A stretch of DNA of 42,474 nt from an uncultured Actinomycetes bacterium (GTDB taxonomy: Bacteria; Actinomycetota; Acidimicrobiia; IMCC26256; PALSA-555): NCBI GenBank assembly GCA_937927875.1, contig CALEYV010000020.1, positions 1 to 42,474 of the forward strand, given 5' to 3'. Positions 7,468-14,024 of the stretch are shown one piece after another; the first letter of the stretch is position 1; every line of letters starts with the position of its first letter. A model generated the notes under the pieces. It saw only the letters and a list, made by a program, of their open reading frames with translations, had not been told where the DNA came from and ran no database searches. Made by a program: the position numbers and the translations under genes.

Positions 7468-7608
7468 CAAGCGTCTTTGGATGAGGTCGTTAGCCGCACT
7501 CACGCGGTGTCATCGGCGGTGACCCTGTTCGATAGCTGGTCGGACGTGCTGGACGCCGACAGTCTGGTCGAGCCGCCTCGCCATGCCGAGTCTGGTGACG
7601 TCATATCG

Positions 7609-7682
7609 CGCCCCCGGCAGGACTCGAACCTGCGACCTCGTCATTAGAAGTGACTTGCTCTATCCAGCTGAGCTACGGGGGC
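7609..7682 (-). tRNA. tRNA-Arg (anticodon TCT)
   Basis: Read on the minus strand, GCCCCCG pairs with CGGGGGC. The anticodon arm is AGTCA-CTTCTAA-TGACG with anticodon TCT and an A-G mismatch in the outermost pair. The T arm is GCAGG-TTCGAGT-CCTGC and the discriminator is G. It converges with tRNA-Lys 141 bp away and is similar to it in sequence. Confidence 0.95.
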
Positions 7683-7777
7683 AACCGCGCCAAGGGTACA
7701 AGCAGGACATCGATGTCCCCCGGCTCGGTTCGTGTCCAACTTCATTACCGCCGCCATGGCCCCCTAGCGTCAGCGCC

Positions 7778-8026
7778 ATGGGCGAGACAACCATCGGCGA
7801 TCGGCTGGTCGCCGTGCTGGGCGAGCTGGATGCCATCACCCAGCAGGTGAGCGTCGACGATCCCACGGCGGTGCTTGACGACGCGACGCTGCAGGTGTTC
7901 TGGCGGGACTGGCCGCCGGTGCGCAGCTGGGCGGAGACCATCTGGCAGCGGCTCCAAGCCGACCTCGCCGTCCCCGCGACGCCGGTCGGCGACCCTGAGC
8001 TCGACGAGGTGGGCGAGAGCGGATAG
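7778..8026 (+). CDS. Small hypothetical protein (82 aa)
   Basis: I do not recognise this acidic protein. It has a helical look with conserved-looking tryptophans (FWRDWPPVRSWAETIWQRLQ) and no Cys pairs, signal peptide or membrane helix. Codon use is GC-rich at third positions like its neighbours, which supports coding. ATG 7778 is chosen because TAGCGT (7765-7770) ends 7 nt before it, the leaderless spacing seen elsewhere in the window. A longer frame from 7583 would run through the tRNA-Arg gene and is not credible. The SDR gene starts 71 bp downstream on the same strand. Confidence 0.6.
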   Translation: MGETTIGDRLVAVLGELDAITQQVSVDDPTAVLDDATLQVFWRDWPPVRSWAETIWQRLQADLAVPATPVGDPELDEVGESG

Positions 8027-8097
8027 CCGCCGGCGCGCCCCGTGCTCGGCGGCGTCGTGCCAGCGAATGTTGACGGCACGACTACCGTCGTTCCTCG

Positions 8098-8880
8098 ATG
8101 CCCGAACCTGATCCGGCGTCTACCTTCCGCCTCGACAGGCGCGTGGCGCTCGTCACGGGCGCCAGCTCGGGACTCGGGGCGCGCTTTGCCCGAGTACTCG
8201 ATGCGGCGGGCGCCACCGTCGTGCTCGCGGCACGGCGCGTCGAGCGACTCGAGAAGCTGGCCGCCGAGCTGCGCGACGGCCACCCGGTCGCGTGCGATCT
8301 CGCCGCGCCGGACGCGTCGGCCCAGCTGCTCGACACCGCGATCACAACCTGTGGGCACGTCGACGTGCTGGTGAACAACGCCGGCGTCGAGCACATCGAG
8401 GCGGCGCTCGATCAGCCGCTCGCCGAGTTCCGCCGGGAGCTCGAGGTGAACCTCGTGGCGCCGTTCGAGCTGGCCCGCCTGGTGGCCCAGACGATGGTCG
8501 ACGCGCAGGCGCGAGGCTCGATCGTCAACGTGGCGTCGATCTGGGGCCTGGCCGGTGTCGGGCAGATCCCAGACGCCGGCTACGCGGCGTCCAAGGGTGG
8601 GCTCATCAACCTGACCCGCGAGCTGGCCGCGCAGTGGGCACGGCGGGGCGTGCGCGTCAACGCGCTGTGCCCAGGTTGGTTCCCGAGCGAGATGACGAGC
8701 GGCCCGGGACGGATCTTCGGCGACGAGCGCGGCGAGGCGTGGATGCGGCGCCGAACCCCGATGGGGCGGGGCGGACAGGAGCACGAGCTCGACGGCGCGC
8801 TGTTGTTCCTCGCCTCCGACGCCAGCAGCTTCGTGACCGGCGCCGTCCTCCCCATCGACGGGGGCTGGACCGCCGTCTGA
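8098..8880 (+). CDS. SDR family oxidoreductase
   Basis: A classical SDR of 260 aa: TGASSGLG cofactor loop (about residues 20-27), LAARRVERL after the second strand (Arg pair favours NADP(H)), VLVNNAGV, the serine in NVASIWG, and YAASK as the catalytic Tyr/Lys. The C-terminus FVTGAVLPIDGGWTAV is typical. The substrate is unknown. The start is ATG 8098; TACCGT (8083-8088) lies 9 nt upstream. It converges on the UGA-containing peroxiredoxin gene with only 28 bp between the stops. Confidence 0.9.
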   Translation: MPEPDPASTFRLDRRVALVTGASSGLGARFARVLDAAGATVVLAARRVERLEKLAAELRDGHPVACDLAAPDASAQLLDTAITTCGHVDVLVNNAGVEHIEAALDQPLAEFRRELEVNLVAPFELARLVAQTMVDAQARGSIVNVASIWGLAGVGQIPDAGYAASKGGLINLTRELAAQWARRGVRVNALCPGWFPSEMTSGPGRIFGDERGEAWMRRRTPMGRGGQEHELDGALLFLASDASSFVTGAVLPIDGGWTAV

Positions 8881-8908
8881 CCCCCACCGGGCCGGGGAAA
8901 AGGGGCGG

Positions 8909-9370
8909 TCAGCCCGGCTTGATCTCCTGGAGGTCGGCGAGCACCTGGCCCGCGAACGCGTTCACGTCGGCGACCTCGTACGACTTGCGGATGACGCCGT
9001 CCGGGTCGACGAGGTAGGCGACGCGCTTGGCGAACTTCACCTTCTCGGTGCCGGGGTCGCGCACCTCGTACGCGACACCGACCTGCTCGTCCCAGTCCGA
9101 GAGCAGCCGGAACGGGAAGTCGAACTTCTCCCGGAACGCCTTGTTGGCGCCGGTGTCGTCGAAGGAAGCGCCGAGTACGACGACCTCGTTGGCTTCGTAG
9201 TCTGAGGCCTGGTCACGCAGGCCCTTGCCCTGGATCGTTCAGCCAGGGGTGTCGGCCATCGGGTACCACCAGAGCAGCACCCAGTGGCCGCGCTCGTCGC
9301 TCAGCTTCACCGGGTTGTTGTCCTGGTCCGGCAGCGTGAAGTCGGGAGCCGTCGTCCCTTCGGCCAGCAT
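8909..9370 (-). CDS. Peroxiredoxin (Bcp-like) with in-frame UGA at the catalytic position: putative selenoprotein
   Basis: ATG 9370 follows AGGAGG by 6 nt, and the frame runs to TGA 8911-8909 with one internal UGA at 9241-9239, codon 44 of 153. Before it: APDFTLPDQDNNPVKLSD, then VLLWWYPMADTPG. After it: TIQGKGLRDQASDY, VVVLGASFDD, AFREKFDFPFRLLSDWD and VAYLVDPDGVIRKSY. This is the thioredoxin-fold peroxiredoxin pattern; relatives read DTPGC at the UGA, so the codon sits exactly at the peroxidatic residue (TxxC becomes TxxU). A SECIS-like hairpin follows at 9224-9205. No Cys occurs anywhere in the translated protein, so there is no resolving Cys and the enzyme would be of the one-Sec type. 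It would reduce peroxides in the cytosol. The alternative is a point mutation (TGC to TGA) or base error, but nothing else is damaged. Confidence 0.83.
9205..9224 (-). promoter_or_regulatory. Putative bacterial SECIS hairpin
   Basis: In the mRNA, GGGCCUG (9224-9218) pairs with CAGGCCU (9211-9205), seven pairs with a terminal G-U. The apical loop is CGUGAC. Fourteen nt separate the UGA from the stem and 21 nt separate it from the loop, and G is the second loop base. This agrees with the general bSECIS model (loop roughly 16-37 nt after UGA, G in the first two loop bases). GC-rich coding DNA forms hairpins easily, so chance cannot be excluded. Confidence 0.62.
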
Positions 9371-9765
9371 CGCAGTCCTCCTGCGGGATCCGTTGCACGG
9401 TACCGCGTCGCCGTGCGGCGGGACGGGACGGAGGCCGACGCGACCCGCCGCCCGCCGGCCGAGCGGGCGGACTCGGTCGAACGAGCGGCGGGGGTCGACG
9501 GCGGGACGGGCGCCGGCTAGCGGCAGGTCCGGCCGTTAGAAGTGCTGGTTGGGGTCATGGATTGGATGATCACGGCCGAGGCGTCGACCGGGCCGCCGCG
9601 GCTCGGCGAGTTGCGGCCGCGGTTCGCCAACTCGAGCGCCGCGACGGCGGGGGCCATCGCCGGAGGGTACGAAGCGCCGCGTAAGCGTGCGATAAGCGCG
9701 GACGGCGCCTTGACGGCCCGCTTATCCTCCCGCCAATACGGTCGTCCGCGAGGACGGTCGAGGAG
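9371..9765. promoter_or_regulatory. Regulatory region upstream of the two-component system, with TAAGCG repeats
   Basis: I see no convincing gene here. TAAGCG occurs at 9682-9687 and again at 9693-9698, 11 bp apart, on the same helix face. OmpR/PhoB-type regulators bind direct repeats of this period. GATAAGCG (9691-9698) is also repeated inverted as CGCTTATC (9719-9726). TTGACG at 9710-9715 could be a -35 box, with a weak -10 near 9734. A hairpin CGTCC-GCGA-GGACG lies just downstream. Autoregulation by the response regulator is a reasonable guess. Confidence 0.42.
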
Positions 9766-9771
9766 ATGGGC

Positions 9772-9885
9772 ATGGCCAGGGTGCACGCATCGCGACGGAC
9801 CGGCCTCGCCGCGGCCGCCGACGGCTGCGTGTCATCCTCCTGCGCTCGGCGCTTCCCGCGGTCGGCGGCGTTGCGCTACGAATAG
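9772..9885 (+). CDS. Possible 37-aa upstream ORF before the response regulator
   Basis: ATG 9772 follows GAGGAG with good spacing (a second ATG is at 9766) and the frame closes with TAG 9883-9885, 6 nt before the regulator's ATG. The regulator itself lacks a Shine-Dalgarno, so translation may reach it by re-initiation. The peptide (MARVHASRRTGLAAAADG and so on) is basic and resembles nothing I know. The regulator could also be leaderless, since TACGAAT lies 8 nt before its start. Confidence 0.3.
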   Translation: MARVHASRRTGLAAAADGCVSSSCARRFPRSAALRYE

Positions 9886-9891
9886 CCCAGC

Positions 9892-10548
9892 ATGCGAGTG
9901 CTCGTCGTCGAGGACGAGGCGCAGCTGGCCGACGCCATCGCGCGGGGGCTGCGCCGGGAGGGGATGGCCGTCGACACCGCGGGCGACGGTGACCTCGCCC
10001 TCGAGAAGGCGGCGATCAACACCTACGACGTGGTCGTGCTCGACCGTGACCTGCCGCGTCTCCACGGCGACGAGGTCTGCCAGACGCTGCGCGCGGGCGG
10101 GAGCGAGGCGAGGATCCTCATGCTGACCGCGTCGGGCACCCTCGAGGACCGGGTGTCCGGCCTCAACCTCGGCGCCGACGACTACCTCCCGAAGCCGTTC
10201 GCGTTCATGGAGCTGACGGCCCGGGTGCGGGCCCTCGGCCGGCGCCGTCCGGTCGCGCCGGACATCGTGCTCGAGCGGGTGGGGGTGCGCGTCGACCCGG
10301 CGCGCCACGACGTGAGCCGGGACGGTCATACCATCGTGCTGACCCCGAAGGAGCTAGCCGTCTTGGAGGCGCTGATGGTCGCCAACGGCGCCGTCGTGAG
10401 CCCCGAGACGCTCCTCGACCAGGTGTGGGACGAGCACGTCGACCCCTTCACGAATGTCGTGCGAGTGACCATCATGACGCTGCGCAAGAAGCTCGGCGCG
10501 CCGGCGGTCATCGAGACCGTCGTCGGCGCCGGGTACCGGATCCCGTGA
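9892..10548 (+). CDS. OmpR-family response regulator
   Basis: The protein is 218 aa with a receiver domain (about residues 1-118) and a winged-helix output domain (about 125-218). The receiver has the acidic pocket VVEDEAQ (Glu7, Asp8), the phospho-acceptor Asp51 in VVVLDRDLP, the Thr of LMLTASG and the Lys of YLPKPF. The effector has the OmpR-type ending VRVTIMTLRKKLGAPAVIETVVGAGYRI. On phosphorylation by the kinase encoded next it should bind DNA and control transcription. ATG 9892 gives a standard N-terminus. Its stop overlaps the kinase start (GTGA). Confidence 0.95.
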   Translation: MRVLVVEDEAQLADAIARGLRREGMAVDTAGDGDLALEKAAINTYDVVVLDRDLPRLHGDEVCQTLRAGGSEARILMLTASGTLEDRVSGLNLGADDYLPKPFAFMELTARVRALGRRRPVAPDIVLERVGVRVDPARHDVSRDGHTIVLTPKELAVLEALMVANGAVVSPETLLDQVWDEHVDPFTNVVRVTIMTLRKKLGAPAVIETVVGAGYRIP

Positions 10549-11780
10549 GCGCCCCCCGCCCCCGCGGCCTCACGATCCGCCTGCGGCTCACCCTGCTGAT
10601 CGGCGCGGTGCTGATCCTGGCCGGCAGCATCCTGCTCGGCCTCACCTACCTGCTGGTCCGCCACAGCCTGGACACCAACCCGGCCCAGGTCCGCGCCGAG
10701 GTGGCCCGCCGGCTCGGCGTGGAGCCGAACGTGCTGAACGAGGCGACCCGCCGGGCGCCGACGACCCAGGCCCGGGACGCGGCGTCGCGGCGCCAGGTGT
10801 TCGCGGAAGTGCAGCGCGAGATCACCAACGAGAACCTGCACCGCATGCTCGTCGAGTCGCTCGTCGCGCTCGGCGTGCTCTCGATCGGCTCGGTCGGGAT
10901 CGGGTGGGTCGTCGCCGGGCGCATGCTGCGACCGCTGCAGACGATCACGACGACCGCCCGGCGGCTGTCCGACGTGACCTTGCACGAGCGGATCGGCCTC
11001 GAGGGCCCCGCCGACGAGCTGAAGGAGCTGGCCGACACCTTCGACGAGATGCTGGAACGGCTCGACCGCGCCTTCATGAGCCAGCAGCGCTTCGTCGCCG
11101 ACGCGTCGCACGAGCTCAGGACCCCGCTGGCCGTGATTCGCACCGAGGTCGAGGTCGCGCTGGCGGACCCGTCGGCGACCGCCGACGAGCTCCGGGCCAT
11201 GGGCGAGGTCGTGCGCGACGCCACCATCCGCAGCCAGGCGCTCGTCGATGGGCTCCTGACCCTGGCCCGCACCGGCGCCGCGCCGGCGGCGGCCCGGGCC
11301 GTCGACCTGGCCGACGTCGCGGCCCAGGTGGTCGACCGGCTGGCGCCGGCGGCCGACGAGCTCGAGCTGGCCCTGGACCTCAGCCTCGACGCGGCGCCGG
11401 TGCGCGGCGACGCCGCCCTCCTCGACCGGCTGGTCGAGAACCTGGTCGAGAACGCGCTCCGCTACAACGAGCACGGCGGCTGGATCTCGGTCGCGACGAC
11501 GGCCGACGCCACCACCGCGTCGCTGCGGGTCGCCAACAGCGGCCCCGCCGTCCCGCCGGAGGCGGTGGCGAGCCTGTTCGACCGGTTCCGGCGCCTCGAC
11601 GACTGGGACCCGCGGCGCGGCCGCCGCGGGTTCGGGCTCGGGCTCTCGATCGTCGACGCCGTCGCGCGCGCCCACGGCGGCACCGCCACCGCGGAGGCCC
11701 AGCCCGACGGCGGGCTGCTCGTGATCGTGGAGCTGCCGACCGCGGTCGTCGTCGAGGACCGCGCGCTGACCCCGGCCTAG
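10545..11780 (+). CDS. Membrane sensor histidine kinase
   Basis: The protein is 411 aa from GTG 10545, overlapping the regulator stop by 4 bp. Two transmembrane helices (about residues 11-34 and 104-128) flank a roughly 65-residue extracytoplasmic sensor with no known fold. A HAMP linker follows (MLRPLQTITTTARRLSD), then the dimerisation box FVADASHELRTPLAVIRTE with phospho-acceptor His189. The ATPase domain has the N box LVENLVENALRYNEHG and the G2 box RRGFGLGLSIVDAVARAHGG. The G1 region between them is degenerate, lacking a clear DxGxG, as in some actinobacterial kinases. It phosphorylates the adjacent regulator. The signal is unknown. Confidence 0.94.
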   Translation: MSAPRPRGLTIRLRLTLLIGAVLILAGSILLGLTYLLVRHSLDTNPAQVRAEVARRLGVEPNVLNEATRRAPTTQARDAASRRQVFAEVQREITNENLHRMLVESLVALGVLSIGSVGIGWVVAGRMLRPLQTITTTARRLSDVTLHERIGLEGPADELKELADTFDEMLERLDRAFMSQQRFVADASHELRTPLAVIRTEVEVALADPSATADELRAMGEVVRDATIRSQALVDGLLTLARTGAAPAAARAVDLADVAAQVVDRLAPAADELELALDLSLDAAPVRGDAALLDRLVENLVENALRYNEHGGWISVATTADATTASLRVANSGPAVPPEAVASLFDRFRRLDDWDPRRGRRGFGLGLSIVDAVARAHGGTATAEAQPDGGLLVIVELPTAVVVEDRALTPA

Positions 11781-11783
11781 GTC

Positions 11784-11805
11784 GAGCCGGCCGGGCGGGC
11801 GGCTC
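11784..11805. terminator. GC hairpin between convergent genes
   Basis: GAGCCG (11784-11789) pairs with CGGCTC (11800-11805) across a 10-nt loop, in the 28-bp gap between the kinase stop and the thiolase stop. There is no T tract, so it is a candidate bidirectional transcription end only. Confidence 0.3.
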
Positions 11806-11808
11806 GGC

Positions 11809-13011
11809 TCAGGCGGCCGCCTTCTCGAGGACGTGCACCGCGCACGCCGACCCGAGCCCGATCACGTGGGTCAGCCCGACCTTCGCGCCGTCGACCTGTC
11901 GGTCGCCGGCCTCGCCCCGCAGGTGGGTGGCCACCTCGTAGAGGTTGGCGACGCCGGTCGCGCCGAGCGGGTGGCCCTTCGAGATCAGGCCGCCCGACAC
12001 GTTGACCGGGGTGGAGCCGTCGCGCCACGGCCCCCGCTCGTCGATGAACTTCCCGGCCTCGCCGGGCTCGCAGAGCCGCAGGTTGTCGTAGTGGATGAGC
12101 TCGGCGGTGGCGAAGCAGTCGTGGAGCTCCACGAGGTCGAGGTCCTTCGGGTCGACGCCCGACTGCTCGTAGGCGCGGTCGGCGGCGGCCCGGGTCAGGG
12201 TGTTCACGTCCGGCTGGACCTGGTCGGCGTCGGTCCACGGGTCGGACGTCATCACCGACGCCGACACCTTCACCGCCCGCCGACGCTGCTCGTCGGACAG
12301 CGTCCGCAGCTTGGCCTCCGAGACCATCACCAGCGCCGCCGCGCCGTCGCCGGTCGGGCAGCACATCAGCAGGGTGTTCGGGTACGCCATCATGTCGGCG
12401 CCCATGACCTCCTCGAGGCTGAACGCCTTCTGGTACTGGGCGAGCGGGTTCAGGGTCGAGTGGGCGTGGTTCTTCTCCGCCACCTTGGCGAACTGCTCGA
12501 AGCCGACCCCGTCGTGGCGGCCCGCGTACTCCATGCCCGCCTGCGCGAACACGCCCGGCATGAGGGTGGTGCCGAGGCGGCCCTCGACGCTCATCACCGC
12601 CCCGTAGCGACCGGACGGCTCGTAGACCTGCTTGTCGGAGCGGGCCGACGCGCCGAGCAGCCCCGCCTTGCCCATCTGCTCGCAGCCCACCGCGAGCCCG
12701 GCGTCGGCCTCGCCGGCCTTGATGGCCAGGAACACGCACCGGACCGCGGTGGCGCCGGTCGCGCACGCGTTGGCGACGTTGTAGACCGGGATGCCGGTCT
12801 GGCCGATCTGCTTCTGGATCCGCTGACCGATGCCGCTGGCGGCCTCCATGAGGTTGCCGGCGCCGAGCACGTCCATGTCGTGGATGCTCACGTCGCCGTC
12901 GTCGAGCGCGGCCATGGACGCCTCGGACGCGAGGTCGATCACGTCCTTGTCCAGGTAGCGGCCGAACTTCGTCATCGCGGCGCCGATGATCCAGACGTCG
13001 TTCTCAGCCAC
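11809..13011 (-). CDS. Thiolase-family protein (SCP-x/Ltp-like acetyl-CoA acetyltransferase)
   Basis: The protein is 400 aa, normal for non-decarboxylating thiolase relatives. The nucleophilic Cys83 sits in NVANACATGATAVR. ELHDCFATAEL (about residue 300) and GGLISKGHPLGATGVANLYEV carry the conserved histidines, and the C-terminal GLGSACAVHVLE gives the last Cys loop. These features match the SCP2-thiolase branch, which acts on CoA esters of branched or sterol-like acids. The adjacent DUF35 protein is the usual partner in this branch: it supplies an OB-fold that completes the active site in Ltp2-ChsH2 aldolases and archaeal thiolase complexes. ATG 13011 lies 24 bp after the DUF35 stop with AGGAGGCC upstream. 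Confidence 0.9.
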   Translation of the reverse strand: MAENDVWIIGAAMTKFGRYLDKDVIDLASEASMAALDDGDVSIHDMDVLGAGNLMEAASGIGQRIQKQIGQTGIPVYNVANACATGATAVRCVFLAIKAGEADAGLAVGCEQMGKAGLLGASARSDKQVYEPSGRYGAVMSVEGRLGTTLMPGVFAQAGMEYAGRHDGVGFEQFAKVAEKNHAHSTLNPLAQYQKAFSLEEVMGADMMAYPNTLLMCCPTGDGAAALVMVSEAKLRTLSDEQRRRAVKVSASVMTSDPWTDADQVQPDVNTLTRAAADRAYEQSGVDPKDLDLVELHDCFATAELIHYDNLRLCEPGEAGKFIDERGPWRDGSTPVNVSGGLISKGHPLGATGVANLYEVATHLRGEAGDRQVDGAKVGLTHVIGLGSACAVHVLEKAAA

Positions 13012-13035
13012 GGGGCCTCCTCAGGTCAGGCCGGC

Positions 13036-13446
13036 TCAGGCCGGCTCGTAGGCGAAGCCGACCGCCTCGGTCCCATTGTCGTCCGTCCCGGCGGTGAAGG
13101 TGGTCAGCCGGACCGGCATGCCGGCCCGGACTTGGTCGGGATCGGGCTCGACGTTCAGCAGGTTGGCCTTCACGACCCCGCCCCCGTCGAGGTCCACGAC
13201 GACCGACACGTAGGGCGTCGGGACACCGGGCGCGGCCCGGTGGACGATCGTGAAGGTGCGCACGGTGCCGGTGTTCTCGAGGCGGCGCTGCTTGAAGCCG
13301 GGCCGGCCCGACTTGGCGTCGGCGTTGCGGCGGTCGAAGTAGAGGGCGCCGGTCTCGGTCGACTCGTTGGCGACCAGGTGGGGGTCGCCGTCGTCGAGGA
13401 CGAGGTAGTCGACGAGCGGGACGCGGGCCGGTGGGGCGTCGGTCAC
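13036..13446 (-). CDS. DUF35/OB-fold partner protein lacking its zinc cysteines
   Basis: The protein is 136 aa from GTG 13446. After an N-terminal helix comes TGALYFDRRNADAKSGRPGF, the position where relatives carry a CxxC zinc ribbon (FDRRNAC-x2-CG type); here the cysteines are replaced by Asp and Ser and none remains. The C-terminal OB-fold is intact: GTVRTFTIVHRAAPGVPTPYVSVVVDLDGGGVV, then VRAGMPVRL. Its partner is surely the thiolase gene 24 bp downstream. TAGCGT (13460-13455) is 8 nt before the start, consistent with a leaderless operon. The first 40 residues were not used to assign function. Confidence 0.82.
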   Translation of the reverse strand: MTDAPPARVPLVDYLVLDDGDPHLVANESTETGALYFDRRNADAKSGRPGFKQRRLENTGTVRTFTIVHRAAPGVPTPYVSVVVDLDGGGVVKANLLNVEPDPDQVRAGMPVRLTTFTAGTDDNGTEAVGFAYEPA

Positions 13447-13454
13447 GGCGAGGC

Positions 13455-13460
13455 ACGCTA
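13455..13460 (-). promoter_or_regulatory. TAGCGT -10-like box of the DUF35-thiolase operon
   Basis: TAGCGT on the minus strand is followed by 8 nt and then GTG 13446. It is the same arrangement as at 41903 and several other genes here. Confidence 0.48.
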
Positions 13461-13493
13461 CCCGGTGCCGCGGCGGTGCGAGACTGGCCCGAC

Positions 13494-13577
13494 GCGAGCG
13501 TGGCGGAACCGGCAGACGCGTCGGGTTTAGGTCCCGGTGCCCTTCGGGGCGTGGGGGTTCGAATCCCCCCGCTCGCA
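13494..13577 (+). tRNA. tRNA-Leu (anticodon TAG)
   Basis: A class II tRNA of 84 nt. Acceptor GCGAGCG pairs with CGCTCGC (13570-13576). The anticodon stem TCGGG/CCCGG encloses TTTAGGT, anticodon TAG. The long variable arm is GCCC-TTCG-GGGC. The T arm is GGGGG-TTCGAAT-CCCCC and the discriminator is A. Confidence 0.96.
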
Positions 13578-13592
13578 CCCCGACGGCGCGGT

Positions 13593-13928
13593 CTACCGGC
13601 CCTTGCGCCGGCGCCGGCGCCGGCGCTTCGGCGACGACAGCTCGGCGACGATGTCGGGGGCGGCGCTGTTCACGATCTCCTCCGCCGCGCCGAGCAGCGC
13701 CGCCACGTCCTCGCCGACCGGCTCGGGGTCGGCGGGGCGGTCGTGGCGGAGGCTGCCGTAGTGCCAGCCGGCGTCCATGCGCCGGGGCGAGAAGCCCGAG
13801 CACTCCTCGGGGCAGCGGAACGGGGCCTCCGGCGCCAGGTCGAGCTTGCAGCGCCGGACGACCTCGCCCGATTCGTAGGTGCGGCTCTCGCAGTGGCGGC
13901 AGTCGGTCCGCATCGGCATGGCCTGCAT
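13593..13928 (-). CDS. Small Cys-rich protein with arginine-rich tail
   Basis: The protein is 111 aa and I cannot name its function. The N-terminus has CRHC (residues 10-13), then Cys27, Cys39 and Cys43, enough to bind a metal. The middle (VGEDVAALLGAAEEIVNSAAPDIVAEL) is helical. The last 12 residues are almost all Arg and Lys, coded by a GCGCCG hexamer repeat at 13605-13626, so nucleic-acid or ribosome binding is possible. ATG 13928 and ATG 13919 both fit; neither has a good Shine-Dalgarno. A longer frame from 14804 would lie inside the diguanylate cyclase gene and is rejected. The 3' end faces tRNA-Leu, 15 bp away. Confidence 0.68.
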   Translation of the reverse strand: MQAMPMRTDCRHCESRTYESGEVVRRCKLDLAPEAPFRCPEECSGFSPRRMDAGWHYGSLRHDRPADPEPVGEDVAALLGAAEEIVNSAAPDIVAELSSPKRRRRRRRKGR

Positions 13929-14024
13929 TCTGCTCGACCGAGCCCCGGGCCGAGCGCCGGCCCGGCCTCGGCCGGCCTCAGGTCGGGTCCCCGCCGCGCC
14001 GATCAACCGGGGAGGGGAGGCTTG

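Noticed and set aside
7583..8026. 147-aa frame starting at 7583
   Set aside because: Its first third is the complement of tRNA-Arg; the real gene is better started at 7778.
9517..9786. 89-aa minus-strand frame, or its 46-aa end from about 9660
   Set aside because: It has no ribosome site and no recognisable motif, and lies across the probable promoter region.
13605..13626. GCGCCG hexamer repeat as a structural DNA element
   Set aside because: It is explained by the run of arginine codons in the small Cys-rich protein.
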